From: Betaproteobacteria bacterium HGW-Betaproteobacteria-18
GTDB taxonomy: Bacteria > Pseudomonadota > Gammaproteobacteria > Burkholderiales > Burkholderiaceae_C
Reading direction: 5' to 3'
NCBI GenBank assembly: GCA_002842265.1
Contig: PHCO01000009.1
Location: forward strand, 1 to 34,549
Length of the DNA stretch: 34,549 nucleotides
Shown: piece by piece, positions 16,248 to 25,202 of the stretch
Layout of the letters: each line of letters starts with the position of its first letter
Numbering within the stretch: the stretch's first letter is position 1
Notes under the pieces: generated by a model
Seen by the model: only the letters and a program-made list of their open reading frames with translations
The model's database searches: none
Told to the model about the DNA's origin: nothing
Translations under genes and position numbers: made by a program

Positions 16248-17114
16248 TCAGGGGCTCAAATTGTTTGGTTCGCCGTGCGTGTGCTTCAGCCAGTTCGGCC
16301 TTTGGGTAGAAGCAAAATCGACATCATGGCTGGACTCGGTGGCGATGTCACACTGCCCGTGCTCCAGGGGGCCGGGTGTTTGCCAGCTGAGCGCCAGACA
16401 GGTGACGTTGTCACTGTTGTCGCCCGCCTGAAGAAGTGCACGATCGACCAGGTCAGGTACCGCGGTTGCCACTGTTTTTTGACTCAATTCGCTAACGATG
16501 TCCTGCTCGGGCAGGCTGGACCATAGGCCATCAGAGCAGAGCATGAGTGTGTCGCCTTGTTGCAAAGCCAATGGCTCGACCCTGCTGAAGATGGGCTTGA
16601 CGGGCGAGCCCAGACAGGTGAACAAGACGTTGCGGTTGGGCTCGGTTGGCTCGGGGGCTGTGGTGCCCTGATGACGGTTGTGGCGACTGCGTTCCGCAAA
16701 AGAATGATCCTGGGTGCGGGCCAGCAGTTGCTGTTGGCGAACCAGATAGAACCTGGAGTCGCCACAGTGGGTCCAACACACATGGCCCGACTGGATGACC
16801 GCGATGACGAGGGTGGTGCGGGGCGCATCGCGCATGGCTTTTTCCATCGCGTACTGCAGAATTCGGTGATGCGCCGCCATCATGGCGCTCTCCAGGAAAC
16901 CAGCAACGTCGGTCAGTTTGGGTTGCGCCATTGTTTGAAACAGATTGGCCACGGTTTCGACGGCCAGATACGCAGCCACTTCGCCTTCGGGGTGTCCGCC
17001 CAGGCCATCGGCCAGCATCAGCACGGCACTGTCACGGGTGTAGCAATACCCCATGCGGTCTTCGTTGACCTTGCGTCCGCCCTGGCGACTCAGCTGGAAA
17101 ACTGAAAACCTCAT
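16248..17114 (-). CDS. PP2C-family Ser/Thr protein phosphatase
   Basis: Metal-dependent (Mn/Mg) protein phosphatase, 288 residues, of the bacterial Stp/PrpC type. Motifs: [11 protein letters not shown] near residues 13-23, [17 protein letters not shown] near 32 (the DGxGG motif), [16 protein letters not shown] near 112, [16 protein letters not shown] near 196, and [13 protein letters not shown] near 238. All the usual metal-ligand Asp positions are present. The gene overlaps the upstream kinase gene by four bases and runs directly into rph. The kinase is the obvious counter-enzyme; actual substrates are unknown. The C-terminal tail is short and has no membrane segment. Confidence 0.93.
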   Translation of the reverse strand: MRFSVFQLSRQGGRKVNEDRMGYCYTRDSAVLMLADGLGGHPEGEVAAYLAVETVANLFQTMAQPKLTDVAGFLESAMMAAHHRILQYAMEKAMRDAPRTTLVIAVIQSGHVCWTHCGDSRFYLVRQQQLLARTQDHSFAERSRHNRHQGTTAPEPTEPNRNVLFTCLGSPVKPIFSRVEPLALQQGDTLMLCSDGLWSSLPEQDIVSELSQKTVATAVPDLVDRALLQAGDNSDNVTCLALSWQTPGPLEHGQCDIATESSHDVDFASTQRPNWLKHTHGEPNNLSP

Positions 17115-18118
17115 GAGATTTTTTTACCCATTTCCGTTGCTTTGAGGACAGTTTTTTTGGTATTTTCCAGCACGTCATCGAATTGAAGTTTGACCTTGTC
17201 AGCCATCGTCAGCTGGGTGTAGCGCCGGGCCCCTGAGCGATTCATTTCTTTTTGCAGGGCAAAAACAGATTGCGGCCGCATCAGGGGGTCCAGTTCCATG
17301 CACCAATGCACGATTTCCACCAGGTCATCGGAATAAACACCTTGCAAACGTTTCAGGGTTTTCAATGTTTTGTCTTCGGGTACACGTTGCGGCGCATCAC
17401 TGGGAGGATAGCCGTGCATGCAGGCAAACATGCACGCGCCGATGGCGTAAATATCGGTCCATGGCCCCATGGTGGTGTCGCGCCGGTACATCTCCGGGGC
17501 GGCAAAGCCAGGGGTGTACATGGGCCGAATGAAGTTACCTTCCTTGCTCAACACTTCGCGGGCGGCGCCAAAGTCGATCAACACGGCCTTGTTGTCATCG
17601 GTGATGAAAATATTGGCGGGCTTGATGTCCAGGTGCAGCATCTTGTGCTGGTGGACGATACGCAAACCACGCAAGACTTCATCAAACAGCGAGCGTATGG
17701 TGGATTCGCGAAACACCTTGGCTTGTCCGAGATTGCGGGCCACCACAATAAAGTCCTGCAGACTGGCGCCTTCCAGGAAGTTGGTCACCATGTAAACGGT
17801 TTCGTTTTCCCGAAAAAAATTCAGTACGCTGACCACCGAAGGGTGGGAAATTTGCGCCAGTGCGCGGCCTTCTTCAAAAAAACTTTTCAGACCGAGCCGG
17901 TACAGCGACAACTTCTCAGGGGACACCTGCGGCTGCAACTGGCCCGGCTCGCGCGCGACCAGCGAGGCCGGCAGGTATTCCTTGATGGCGACCTGCTGGC
18001 CATCAGCCTGCGCTGCCAGATAAACCACACCAAAGCCACCTGCGGCCACCCGGCGCATCACCCGATAACCACCAATCAGGGTGCCAGGTGGTAGCGGGGA
18101 GGGTTTTGACTTGGACAT
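17111..18118 (-). CDS. Ser/Thr protein kinase (Hanks type, non-RD)
   Basis: Cytosolic eukaryotic-like protein kinase, 335 residues from the ATG at 18118. The glycine loop is AAGGFGVVYLA (residues 25-35), with the catalytic Lys in VAIKEYLP (about 46). The catalytic loop reads LHLDIKPANIF, so the Arg of HRD is replaced by Leu (non-RD). The Mg loop is LIDFGAAR, followed by TPGFAAPEMY and WTDIYAIGACMFACMHGYPPSDA. No transmembrane or sensor domain follows; the tail ([25 protein letters not shown]) is short and charged. The ORF track starts 21 codons earlier at a GTG inside the divergent gap with yicC; I prefer the ATG because the kinase fold begins soon after it. The stop overlaps the PP2C start. 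Confidence 0.9.
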   Translation of the reverse strand: MSKSKPSPLPPGTLIGGYRVMRRVAAGGFGVVYLAAQADGQQVAIKEYLPASLVAREPGQLQPQVSPEKLSLYRLGLKSFFEEGRALAQISHPSVVSVLNFFRENETVYMVTNFLEGASLQDFIVVARNLGQAKVFRESTIRSLFDEVLRGLRIVHQHKMLHLDIKPANIFITDDNKAVLIDFGAAREVLSKEGNFIRPMYTPGFAAPEMYRRDTTMGPWTDIYAIGACMFACMHGYPPSDAPQRVPEDKTLKTLKRLQGVYSDDLVEIVHWCMELDPLMRPQSVFALQKEMNRSGARRYTQLTMADKVKLQFDDVLENTKKTVLKATEMGKKIS

Positions 18119-18195
18119 ATTTTCAAATGGGCGGACATCGGTTGTCGCTGGAACCGGGTTATTCTTGACACCATTCAACACAACAGATTATTGAT

Positions 18196-19113
18196 ATGTC
18201 AGTTTACAGCATGACGGGTTACGCCAGCGCCCAGCACAGCAGTGCCGCCACTTCCCCTGCGTGCGATGCCGCAACATCGTCGGCCATGCGTCTGGGACTT
18301 GAAATCCGGTCGGTCAACAGCCGTTATCTTGATTTATCGTTCAAGCTGAGTGATGAATTGCGCAGCTTTGAGCCGGCTTTGCGCGAGTTGCTGGTGCGCC
18401 GCCTCAAACGCGGCAAAGTTGAAATTCGTGCCGTACTGGAAAGCAATGCAGCCAACTTGATGGCTGAGCCTTCCACACGTCTGTTGCAACGCCTCAATAC
18501 GATTCAGGACAGCGTCAAAGCCTGGTTGCCGCAGGCCACGCCTTTGAGCGTAGCCGATGTGATCCGCCTGACGGCGGGCACGAGCACGACCGGGCAGGAC
18601 TGGCAAGCCAGCCTTCTCGCCTTGGCTGAACAAGTACTGCAGTCGCTGCTGGCGGCGCGCGAGCGCGAAGGGGCACGCCTGGCCTTGATGCTGCAAGACC
18701 GCATGGGGCAACTGCGCAGCCTGGCGGCGCAGGCCGAGCCGCTGGTGCCTCAGTTGGTGGCGCAGCAACGCCAGCGTTTTCTGGACCGCTGGCGCGATGC
18801 CATGGGACTGGTCGAGGGTGGTGCCTTGCCGGAAGCCGCGCAAGACCGGGCGCTGGCCGAGGCAACCGCTTTTGCCATTCGCATTGATGTGGCCGAGGAA
18901 CTGACACGCCTGAGCTCGCATCTGGATGAGTTGGCGCGGCTGATCACCAAGGGCGGCGAAATTGGCAAGCGGCTCGACTTTCTGATTCAGGAGCTGCACC
19001 GGGAAGCCAACACGCTGGGCTCCAAATCGGCAGCGCTGGAGCTCACTCACATTTCGGTGGACATGAAAGTTCTGATCGAGCAGATGCGCGAGCAGGTGCA
19101 AAACATAGAATAA
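18196..19113 (+). CDS. yicC: YicC family endoribonuclease-like protein
   Basis: A 305-residue YicC protein; E. coli YicC is an endoribonuclease linked to small-RNA turnover. N-terminal [13 protein letters not shown] and [32 protein letters not shown] are the family start. The C-terminal [73 protein letters not shown] is highly typical. No Shine-Dalgarno precedes the ATG. A TTGACA hexamer lies at 18165-18170, but a good -10 is not placed upstream of the ATG. It is divergent from the kinase gene and leads into gmk, 34 bases on. Confidence 0.95.
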   Translation: MSVYSMTGYASAQHSSAATSPACDAATSSAMRLGLEIRSVNSRYLDLSFKLSDELRSFEPALRELLVRRLKRGKVEIRAVLESNAANLMAEPSTRLLQRLNTIQDSVKAWLPQATPLSVADVIRLTAGTSTTGQDWQASLLALAEQVLQSLLAAREREGARLALMLQDRMGQLRSLAAQAEPLVPQLVAQQRQRFLDRWRDAMGLVEGGALPEAAQDRALAEATAFAIRIDVAEELTRLSSHLDELARLITKGGEIGKRLDFLIQELHREANTLGSKSAALELTHISVDMKVLIEQMREQVQNIE

Positions 19114-19147
19114 GCCCATTGCTGTCCTTTTTCATAAGAGCCCCGTT

Positions 19148-19771
19148 GTGATCGACTACCCCGGAAATTTGTTTGTTGTGGCCGCCCCGAGTGGCGCTGG
19201 CAAGTCCAGCCTGGTGAATGCACTGCTGGAAATCGATGCGCAGGTGCGGCCTTCGGTGTCGCACACCACGCGCGCGCCGCGCGGTCAGGAAAAGCATGGC
19301 CGTGAGTACTTTTTTGTCTCCGAGCCGGAGTTCGATGCGATGGTGCAGGCCAACGCTTTTGTCGAATGGGCGTACGTGCACAAGCACCGCTATGGCACGT
19401 CGAAAAGAGCCATCGAGGAGCGCATGGCGCAGGGCTCGGATGTCATTCTTGAAATTGACTACCAGGGTGCCTTGCAAATCAAGAAAATCTTTGCCAATGC
19501 CGTCACGATTTTCATTTTGCCGCCGAGTTGGGACGAGTTGCGCTCGCGCCTGGAGCGCCGTGGTGAAGATGCACCCGAGGTGATTGACACCCGGCTCGAG
19601 AATGCCGCCGCCGAGATGGCGCAGGTGGCGCAGTTTGACTTCGTTATAATCAACGAGTCGTTTGACCGCGCCGTGTTTGATCTCAAATCCATTGTGCATG
19701 CACAGCGACTCAAGTATCTGGCGCAGCGCCGCGCCAGAGCCGACACCTTTCAAGCACTGCATATTGCCTAG
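19148..19771 (+). CDS. gmk: Guanylate kinase
   Basis: Phosphorylates GMP/dGMP to GDP/dGDP. The 207-residue length is normal. Walker A is [15 protein letters not shown] near residue 13. GMP-binding elements are [21 protein letters not shown] near 37-57 and [16 protein letters not shown] near 70. Later come [39 protein letters not shown] and [19 protein letters not shown]. The start is GTG at 19148 with AAGAG about nine bases upstream. It is followed by rpoZ after 28 bases. The pairing of gmk, rpoZ and spoT links GMP supply and ppGpp metabolism and is common in proteobacteria. Confidence 0.97.
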   Translation: MIDYPGNLFVVAAPSGAGKSSLVNALLEIDAQVRPSVSHTTRAPRGQEKHGREYFFVSEPEFDAMVQANAFVEWAYVHKHRYGTSKRAIEERMAQGSDVILEIDYQGALQIKKIFANAVTIFILPPSWDELRSRLERRGEDAPEVIDTRLENAAAEMAQVAQFDFVIINESFDRAVFDLKSIVHAQRLKYLAQRRARADTFQALHIA

Positions 19772-19799
19772 TGCGCCCCCACCTGGTTTTGGAGAATTC

Positions 19800-20003
19800 A
19801 TGGCCCGTATCACTGTTGAAGACTGCTTGTTGCAGATTCCTAACCGCTTTCAGTTGGTGTTGGCGGCCTCCTACCGCGCGCGCATGCTCAGCCATGGCCA
19901 CGCGGCCAAAGTCGAGAGCAAGAACAAGCCAGGCGTGACCGCACTGCGTGAAATCGCAGCAGGCAAGGTGGGCATTGAAATGCTCAAAAAAGTGCCCTTG
20001 TAA
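19800..20003 (+). CDS. rpoZ: RNA polymerase omega subunit
   Basis: A 67-residue omega subunit, which helps assemble beta' into RNA polymerase and contributes to a ppGpp site. The protein is [30 protein letters not shown] followed by a stretch ending [20 protein letters not shown], matching beta-proteobacterial omega throughout. The ORF track gives a longer frame from inside gmk; the ATG at 19800 has GGAG six bases upstream and is the clear start. A terminator-like hairpin follows 20 bases after the stop. Confidence 0.96.
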   Translation: MARITVEDCLLQIPNRFQLVLAASYRARMLSHGHAAKVESKNKPGVTALREIAAGKVGIEMLKKVPL

Positions 20004-20023
20004 AGCGCTGGATCAAGTTCCAT

Positions 20024-20050
20024 AAAAAGCACCGCCAGCGGTGCTTTTTT
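20024..20050 (+). terminator. Intrinsic terminator after rpoZ
   Basis: GCACCG (20029-20034) and CGGTGC (20039-20044) form a perfect stem with loop CCAG, flanked by A5 upstream and T6 downstream (extending the stem by A-T pairs). A second T-run (gttttt) follows. It lies 21 bases after the rpoZ stop and before spoT. Confidence 0.8.
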
Positions 20051-20082
20051 GTTTTTGGTGCGCAAATCCGCGCCCAGCACGC

Positions 20083-20088
20083 TATATT
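20083..20088 (+). promoter_or_regulatory. Possible -10 element (TATATT) for spoT
   Basis: TATATT lies between the rpoZ terminator and the spoT ATG, ending six bases before it. No good -35 is seen at 16-18 bases. If used, the transcript would start at or very near the ATG, giving a leaderless or very short-leader message. Confidence 0.3.
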
Positions 20089-20094
20089 CATGGC

Positions 20095-22365
20095 ATGCGC
20101 AGTGCACACAATTCGAAACCACCAGAATCAGCCAAGGGTGTGCCCTTGCCTAAAGTGTCGAGTGTTGCCGAATCGAATGCCACGGCAGCCAGTTTTGCGA
20201 GTCTGACCAGCAAGCTTGATTACCTCAGCGCCAGCGACCTGGCCAGTGTCAGGTCGGCCTACCGGTTTTCAGACGAAGCGCATTTGGGGCAGATCAGAAA
20301 CAGCGGTGAGCCCTACATTACCCACCCGATTGCGGTGGCAGCCCAGTGTGCCGAATGGAAACTCGATGCCCAGGCGCTGATGGCGGCCTTGTTGCACGAC
20401 GCCATGGAAGACTGCGCGGTCACCAAGCCTGATTTGATTGAGCGCTTTGGCTCACCGGTGGCAGAGTTGGTGGATGGCCTGACCAAGCTCGAAAAATTGC
20501 ACTTCAACACCCGCGAAGAAAATCAGGCCGAGTCCTTTCGCAAAATGCTGCTTGCCATGGCGCGTGACGTGCGGGTCATTTTGATCAAGCTGGCAGATCG
20601 CACCCACAACATGCGTACCCTGTCAGACGCCCCGCGCACCAAGTGGGGGCGCATTGCCTCTGAAACGCTCGAGATTTATGCCCCGATTGCCCATCGGCTC
20701 GGGCTCAATCAAACCTATCGGGAATTACAAGACCTGTCATTCAGGTACCTGCGGCCCTGGCGCTACGCTATTTTGAGCAAAGCGGTGGCCAAGGCCCGGG
20801 GGCGCCGCCGTGACCTGATTCAAAAAGTGCAGGCCGACCTGGCGTCAACGTTTGTGCGCCATGGCATGGCGGTCAGAATCACCGGCCGGGAAAAAACCCT
20901 TTATTCCATCTACAACAAGATGGAAGAAAAAAACCTGAGTTTTGCCCAAGTAACCGATATCTATGGTTTTCGCGTCATTGTGCCTTCCTTGATTGATTGC
21001 TACACCGCGCTTGGGCTGTTGCACCAGCTCTACAAACCGGTACCTGGCAAGTTCAAAGACCACATCGCGATCCCCAAGATCAACGGCTACCAGTCCTTGC
21101 ACACCACCCTGGTGGGGCCGTCAGGCATCAATGTGGAGTTTCAGGTGCGCACCGAAGCCATGCATTTGGTGGCCGAAACCGGTGTGGCCGCGCATTGGCT
21201 GTACAAGGAAAACACCAACGAATCCAACGCCAACCCCGACCGCCTGGGGTCCAAATGGTTGCAGTCCCTGCTCGATATTGGCAACGAAACACACGATGCC
21301 ACCGAGTTTTGGGAGCATGTCAAAGTCGATCTGTTCCCCGATGCGGTGTATGTCTTTACCCCGAAAAGCCGGATCATGGCCATGCCGCGCGGCGCCACGG
21401 TGGTCGATTTCGCCTATGCGATTCACAGCAATGTGGGCGACCATGCCGTGGCGGCAAAAGTCAACAACGAGCAAGTGCCGCTGCGCACCGAAGTTCAGAA
21501 TGGCGATGTGATCGAGGTCATCACCGCCCAAGACTCCTACCCCAACCCGGCGTGGCTGGGTTTTGTCCGCACGGCGCGGGCACGCTCCAAAATCCGCCAG
21601 CATTTGCGCTCGCTGGCGCAAGACGATTCGCAAAACCTGGGTGAAAAAATGTTGACGCAAGCCTTGCGCGCCGAAGGCATTGACCACCTGCCTGACGAGC
21701 AGGGCCCGATGGCCGGTGTCTGGGACAAGTTGTTGCGCTTCAGCGGCAACCGCACCCGTTCCGAGTTGCTGGTGGAGATCGGCCTGGGCCGCCGCATTGC
21801 CAGCATTGTGGCCAAGCGGCTGGCCAAGTTGCTGTCGGATGTGGGCGAAAAGCCAAATGCCCTGTTGCTCACACGTGAGCGTTTCATGGCCGGAGAGGCT
21901 GTGGCCCAGGGCAGTGTCGCCATTGACGGCAGCGAGAACACCTCGGTGCGTTTTGCCACCTGCTGCCGCCCCATTCCAGGCGATGCCATCGTCGGTTACC
22001 TGGGCCGGGGAGAGGGCTTGACCATTCACGACAGCGCTTGCCAGGTGGCCATCAAGCTTAAAAACAAGGACAGCGAGCGCTTCATTGCGGTGGAGTGGGC
22101 CGATGAACCGGTGCGCGCTTTTGAAGCCGGCATTGTGGTGACAGTGAACAACGGCAAAGGTGTGCTGGCCAAAGTGGCAGCTGCCCTGGCTGCTGCCGAG
22201 GTTGACATTACCCAGCTCAACATGGCCGACGAATCACCGCAAGGCGCCATTGATCTGAAGTTCATCATTGCCGTGCGGGATGTGCAACAACTGGAAGGCG
22301 CGCTGCGCAATTTGCGACACACCCATGCGGTGCTCAAAGCGCAAAGAATTGGAAGTGGCAATTAG
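20095..22365 (+). CDS. spoT: Bifunctional (p)ppGpp synthetase/hydrolase SpoT
   Basis: RelA/SpoT-family enzyme of the stringent response, 756 residues from the ATG at 20095. The HD hydrolase domain is intact (ITHPIAVA, LLHDAMEDCAVTK, ILIKLADRTHNMRTL; the usual Leu after ADR is Thr). The synthetase domain has GREKTLYSIYNKMEEKN (the R-x-K type, not the E-x-D of RelA), DIYGFRVIVPS and NGYQSLHTTLVGP. The TGS domain follows (VDLFPDAVYVFTPKSRIMAMPRGATVVDFAYAIHSNVGD), then a conserved zinc-finger-like CCRPIPGDAIVGYLGRGEGLTIH region and a C-terminal ACT domain (GIVVTVNNGKGVLAKVAAALAAAEVDITQLNM). The tracked GTG start at 20041 falls inside the terminator, so I chose 20095; no clear ribosome-binding site precedes it. 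Its stop touches the truncated antiporter on the other strand. Confidence 0.95.
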   Translation: MRSAHNSKPPESAKGVPLPKVSSVAESNATAASFASLTSKLDYLSASDLASVRSAYRFSDEAHLGQIRNSGEPYITHPIAVAAQCAEWKLDAQALMAALLHDAMEDCAVTKPDLIERFGSPVAELVDGLTKLEKLHFNTREENQAESFRKMLLAMARDVRVILIKLADRTHNMRTLSDAPRTKWGRIASETLEIYAPIAHRLGLNQTYRELQDLSFRYLRPWRYAILSKAVAKARGRRRDLIQKVQADLASTFVRHGMAVRITGREKTLYSIYNKMEEKNLSFAQVTDIYGFRVIVPSLIDCYTALGLLHQLYKPVPGKFKDHIAIPKINGYQSLHTTLVGPSGINVEFQVRTEAMHLVAETGVAAHWLYKENTNESNANPDRLGSKWLQSLLDIGNETHDATEFWEHVKVDLFPDAVYVFTPKSRIMAMPRGATVVDFAYAIHSNVGDHAVAAKVNNEQVPLRTEVQNGDVIEVITAQDSYPNPAWLGFVRTARARSKIRQHLRSLAQDDSQNLGEKMLTQALRAEGIDHLPDEQGPMAGVWDKLLRFSGNRTRSELLVEIGLGRRIASIVAKRLAKLLSDVGEKPNALLLTRERFMAGEAVAQGSVAIDGSENTSVRFATCCRPIPGDAIVGYLGRGEGLTIHDSACQVAIKLKNKDSERFIAVEWADEPVRAFEAGIVVTVNNGKGVLAKVAAALAAAEVDITQLNMADESPQGAIDLKFIIAVRDVQQLEGALRNLRHTHAVLKAQRIGSGN

Positions 22366-23119
22366 GAACCAATACCCCGCACCCCGAACCAGCCGATCAG
22401 ACCCCGGATCGTCCAGGTGGTGCGGGTCCCTATCAAGCCCGTCATGACGCTGACAGGACGCACCACCGCAAAGACAAACAGCGCCAGCGCCACGACGCGC
22501 CAGCTCCAGGAATCAATAAAAAGTGAGCCACCGATCAGCAGCACGAGCATCAACTCCGAGAGCCGTTCCAGGTGCTCTTTGAAGACCAGGGATTGCGCAC
22601 TGATGGTTACCGTAGCTGCCTGTGGTTCAGTGACGGGCATGACAGATTCAATGCCATCGCCAGGCAGATGTACGTGGCCTTGCAGATCGGCGCTGAGGTG
22701 TTTGAGCTCGGTCTGTCGCAGCGCCACGGCGACAAAATGGCCCCCAGCAGAATACCGGCGCCCAATGGCAAGCCCAGCACGTAACAGGCAAAGGCAGCGA
22801 TCATCCCGACGCTGGCCATCATCGACACCGATGCCAGCAAAATTGGCGCTCGCCAGCGTGTGAGTTTGACCGGTACCGGCATCTTGACACCGGCTGAAAA
22901 CAGAGAAATCAGCACCACCACTTCGGTCAACACTTCCAGCAGCGCCGATTGCTTGAGCGGATTGAAGTGAAAGAAATTGAAGACCGTCGGGCCCACCAGC
23001 AGGCCGACCGCCAGATAGACGATGGCCGGCGTTACGGGCAGGTTTTTGAGCAATGAGACGGTCAGGCCCCGGGTCAGCAGCAGGCCACCTACCAGCAAAA
23101 ACCATTGTGCGTTAGTCAT
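22362..23119 (-). pseudogene. Cation/proton antiporter remnant (CPA1-like), internally deleted
   Basis: Two minus-strand frames together carry one antiporter. The first (from the ATG at 23119) reads MTNAQWFLLVGGLLLTRG, then TPAIVYLAVGLLVGPTVFN and VLISLFSAGVKMPVP, up to GAGILLGAILSP. There the frame shifts: the homologous text resumes in another frame as VALRQTELK, then SLVFKEHLERLSELMLVLLIGG and RPVSVMTGLIGTRTTWTIRGLIGWFGVRGIGS. In intact relatives, as I recall them, more than 100 residues lie between ILSP and VALRQTEL; these are missing. The junction is near 22728-22733 (cggcgac), where TCGCCG suits both sides. The gene also stops right at the spoT terminus, without the expected C-terminal segment. 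It is therefore almost certainly non-functional. Confidence 0.85.
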
Positions 23120-23197
23120 TTCTTTGGCTGTCCTTGAATTGACATGCAGCGTAATGGGCAGATGCGGCCAGGTCTGTGTGCCAGGCAACCGAAGGTG

Positions 23198-25066
23198 CTA
23201 TTCAACTGTCACAGACTTTGCCAGATTGCGCGGTTTGTCCACATCGGTGCCGCGCGCGCAGGCGGTGTGGTAGGCCAGCAATTGCAGCGGCACCACGTGC
23301 AGCATGGGCGAGAGTTCGCCGTAGTGCTCGGGCATGCGGATCACATTCAGACCTTCCCCGCTGGCAATGTGCGAATCAGCGTCGGCCAGCACATACAGCA
23401 CGCCGCCGCGGGCGCGCACCTCGTGCATGTTGCTCTTGAGTTTTTCCAGCAAGGCGTCATTCGGTGCCACGGTGACCACCGGCATGGCACTCGTCACCAG
23501 CGCCAGCGGGCCATGTTTGAGCTCGCCCGCCGGGTAGGCTTCGGCGTGGATATAGCTGATTTCCTTGAGTTTGAGCGCGCCTTCGAGGGCGATCGGGTAA
23601 TGCAGGCCGCGGCCCAGAAACAGCGCGTTTTCCTTGGCGGCGAAATCCTGTGACCAGGCGATCACCTGGGGCTCCAGCGCCAGCACGGCCTGCAAAGCGG
23701 TCGGCAGGTGGCGCATGGCCTTGATGTGGCGCGCTTCTTCGGCCTCGCTGAGCAAACCGCGCGACTGCGCCAGCGCCAAGGTGAGCAAGAACAAGCCGGC
23801 CAACTGGGCGGTGAACGCCTTGGTCGAGGCCACGCCAATCTCGACCCCGGCACGGGTCACGTAGGCCAGTTCGCATTCGCGCACCATGGCGCTGGTGGCC
23901 ACGTTGCAAATGGTCAGGGTGTGCGTCATGCCGAGGCTTTGGGCGTGGCGCAAGGCGGCCAGCGTGTCGGCAGTTTCGCCCGACTGGGTGATCGTGACCA
24001 CGAGCGTGCGCGCATTGGGCACCGAGTCGCGGTAGCGGTATTCGCTGGCCACTTCGACCTGGGTCGGGATTTTGGCGATGCTTTCCAGCCAGTATTTGGC
24101 GGTGCAACCACTGTAATAGCTGGTGCCGCAGGCCAGAATCAGCACCGCGTCAATGTCCCTGAAGACCCGCGCCGCGCTGGTACTGACGCCGTCAAACAGC
24201 TCCGGCATGATGCTGGTGACACCCTCCAGGGTGTCGGCAATGGCACGTGGTTGCTCGAAAATTTCCTTTTGCATGTAGTGGCGGTAGGGCCCCAGCTCGG
24301 CCGCGCCACTGTGCGCATGCACGGTTTTGACCGGGCGCTGGGCCGGTGTGAGCGTCCGGAAGGCTTTGTCCACCAGCCAGTACTTGCCCAGTTGAATGTC
24401 GGCCACGTCGCCTTCTTCCAGGTAAATGATCTGGTCGGTGACGCCGGCCAGCGCCATGGCATCACTGGCCAGGTAGTGCGACTGACCGTCTGGCCCCACG
24501 CCCAGAATCAACGGCGAACCGGCCCGGGCACCAATCAGGCGGTGCGGCTCGTCCTTGCAAAACACCGCAATGGCGTAGGCGCCGTGCAGCGAACCCAAAG
24601 CGCTTTTGACCGCTTCGAACAGGTCGCCGTCGTACAGGCTGTCAATCAGATGAGCAATGACTTCGGTGTCGGTCTGGCTTTGAAACACATAGCCTTTGGC
24701 TTGTAGCGCGGCGCGCAGTTCGTCATGGTTTTCAATGATGCCGTTGTGCACCAGCGCAATGCGACCCGGACGACTGGCTGCATCAGGCCCCGGGCCATAA
24801 CTGAAATGCGGGTGCGCGTTGTGCATGGCCGGGGCGCCATGGGTGGCCCAGCGGGTGTGGGCGATGCCGGTGCTTCCCTGCAGGTGGGTGCTGCTGATTT
24901 GTTCCATTAGTTCGGACACGCGGGCAGTGCTGCGGGTGCGCTGCAGCCCATTGGCATAGACCGCCACGCCACAGGAGTCATAGCCCCGGTATTCCAGCCG
25001 GGCCAGACCTTGCACCAGAATGGGAACAATGTTGTGATTGGATACGGCGCCGACAATGCCACACAT
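23198..25066 (-). CDS. glmS: Glutamine-fructose-6-phosphate aminotransferase
   Basis: Makes glucosamine-6-phosphate from fructose-6-phosphate and glutamine, the first step towards UDP-GlcNAc. It has 622 residues from the ATG at 25066, where processing would expose the catalytic Cys (MCGIVGAV). The glutaminase domain includes [31 protein letters not shown] and [13 protein letters not shown]. The isomerase part has two SIS domains: [55 protein letters not shown], then [41 protein letters not shown] and the C-terminal [20 protein letters not shown] lies six bases before the ATG; the tracked start is 20 codons too early. No glmS ribozyme is expected or seen. The antiporter remnant lies downstream. 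Confidence 0.97.
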   Translation of the reverse strand: MCGIVGAVSNHNIVPILVQGLARLEYRGYDSCGVAVYANGLQRTRSTARVSELMEQISSTHLQGSTGIAHTRWATHGAPAMHNAHPHFSYGPGPDAASRPGRIALVHNGIIENHDELRAALQAKGYVFQSQTDTEVIAHLIDSLYDGDLFEAVKSALGSLHGAYAIAVFCKDEPHRLIGARAGSPLILGVGPDGQSHYLASDAMALAGVTDQIIYLEEGDVADIQLGKYWLVDKAFRTLTPAQRPVKTVHAHSGAAELGPYRHYMQKEIFEQPRAIADTLEGVTSIMPELFDGVSTSAARVFRDIDAVLILACGTSYYSGCTAKYWLESIAKIPTQVEVASEYRYRDSVPNARTLVVTITQSGETADTLAALRHAQSLGMTHTLTICNVATSAMVRECELAYVTRAGVEIGVASTKAFTAQLAGLFLLTLALAQSRGLLSEAEEARHIKAMRHLPTALQAVLALEPQVIAWSQDFAAKENALFLGRGLHYPIALEGALKLKEISYIHAEAYPAGELKHGPLALVTSAMPVVTVAPNDALLEKLKSNMHEVRARGGVLYVLADADSHIASGEGLNVIRMPEHYGELSPMLHVVPLQLLAYHTACARGTDVDKPRNLAKSVTVE

Positions 25067-25154
25067 GGAGAACTCCTGAAGTGAAGGCTGCCATGTTAAA
25101 AGTACCAGTGTGAAATAGGTTATCAATTATGCGAAATTAATGAACTTTTATTTC

Positions 25155-25185
25155 TATAATTAAATTATTGAAATAAATATTTCAA
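25155..25185 (+). promoter_or_regulatory. Candidate eamA promoter -10 and palindromic operator
   Basis: A consensus TATAAT sits at 25155-25160 in an AT-rich gap (about 25110-25200). Eight bases on is the perfect palindrome TTGAAATAAATATTTCAA (25168-25185), which would cover the transcription start. A regulator bound there could repress eamA; the Lrp/AsnC-type protein encoded after eamA is the natural candidate. No convincing -35 hexamer is present at the right distance. Confidence 0.5.
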
Positions 25186-25202
25186 AAAAAAGCAAAATTT
25201 GA

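Noticed and set aside
18165-18194. TTGACA with downstream TATTGA as a yicC promoter
   Set aside because: The spacing would place the transcription start inside the yicC coding region.
19649-19654. TATAAT-like sequence inside gmk
   Set aside because: It is within a conserved coding stretch (FVIINES) with no supporting -35 or gene start nearby.
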